This document shows, in pieces, positions 21,433 through 21,494 of a DNA stretch of 21,494 bases; positions within the stretch are counted from its first letter, which is position 1; the number at the start of each line of letters is the position of its first letter. The notes beneath the pieces were generated by a model, which saw only the letters and a program-made list of their open reading frames with translations, had not been told where the DNA came from and did no database searches. The position numbers and the translations under genes are program-made. Source of the DNA: G039029935 sp039029935 (GTDB taxonomy: Bacteria; Chloroflexota; Anaerolineae; Caldilineales; Caldilineaceae); contig JBCCFC010000050.1 in the NCBI GenBank assembly GCA_039029935.1, positions 1 to 21,494 on the forward strand, read 5' to 3'.

Positions 21433-21494
21433 GTCGCGTATTCTGGGAGCGCGGATTCGGAGCGATGGAGATGAATGCTCTGTGCATCTGATAA
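21433..21494. repeat. Palindromic repeat copy E, cut by the window edge
   Basis: GTCGCGTATTCTGGGAGCGC then GGATT begins a fifth copy; it continues as GAGATGAATGCTCTGTGCAT, similar to the centres of the others. The second arm lies outside the window. Confidence 0.75.

Overview
The window reads like a chromosomal segment of an uncultured Chloroflexota-type bacterium (Anaerolineae/Caldilineae-like). This is an inference from the gene mix (a T-box leader, an unsecreted GH3 hydrolase, a DUF3179 lipoprotein, paired acyl-CoA dehydrogenases, Rpn and GxxExxY nuclease-like genes) and from intergenic spaces full of tandem and palindromic repeats. No rRNA or tRNA is present, so the taxonomy stays soft.

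Left end (1-2200). A T-box leader with its own promoter and terminator runs leftward on the minus strand toward a gene outside the window. Its UGGC bulge and candidate specifier triplets AAC/GAC point to tRNA-Asn or tRNA-Asp. Divergent from it is a Fic-family AMPylase-type gene whose promoter is bracketed by an inverted repeat, with a third half-site at the start codon. A Phd/YefM-like antitoxin overlapping a short PIN-like toxin remnant follows.

Metabolic block (2203-13209). All genes are on the plus strand and mostly separately promoted: GH3 glycosidase, D-2-hydroxyacid dehydrogenase (behind two ATTGGTCCAAT palindromes), a P1B-like P-type ATPase lacking the CPC metal motif (behind a folded leader and a translationally coupled 29-codon ORF), a FAD/DAO oxidoreductase, a TauD-type Fe(II)/2-oxoglutarate dioxygenase, an M19 dipeptidase, and a DUF3179 lipoprotein. 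They look like scavenging and turnover functions rather than one pathway.

Repeat-rich and mobile block (13210-17780). It holds a 29-bp palindrome, a 77-bp tandem duplication with two stem-loops per unit, a strong terminator, a 26-bp perfect hairpin and a minus-strand Rpn/PD-(D/E)XK gene. Next is a wreck of nested elements: the 5' end of an IS4-like transposase abuts the 3' end of a group II intron (HNH end of its protein plus domains V/VI), which in turn abuts a 5'-truncated ATPase with a PD-(D/E)XK-like C-terminus. A 143-bp MITE-like element then lies just downstream of a promoter that probably drives the next operon.

Right end (17780-21494). Two adjacent acyl-CoA dehydrogenase genes probably form a heteromeric enzyme: only the second keeps the catalytic Glu motif. 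After them comes the most unusual locus: five related, imperfectly palindromic 'TCGCGGATT' repeats (three before, two after) tightly bracketing a gene made of two fused GxxExxY-like domains, the second with its nuclease residues lost. This repeat/nuclease cassette is my best candidate for an undescribed element.
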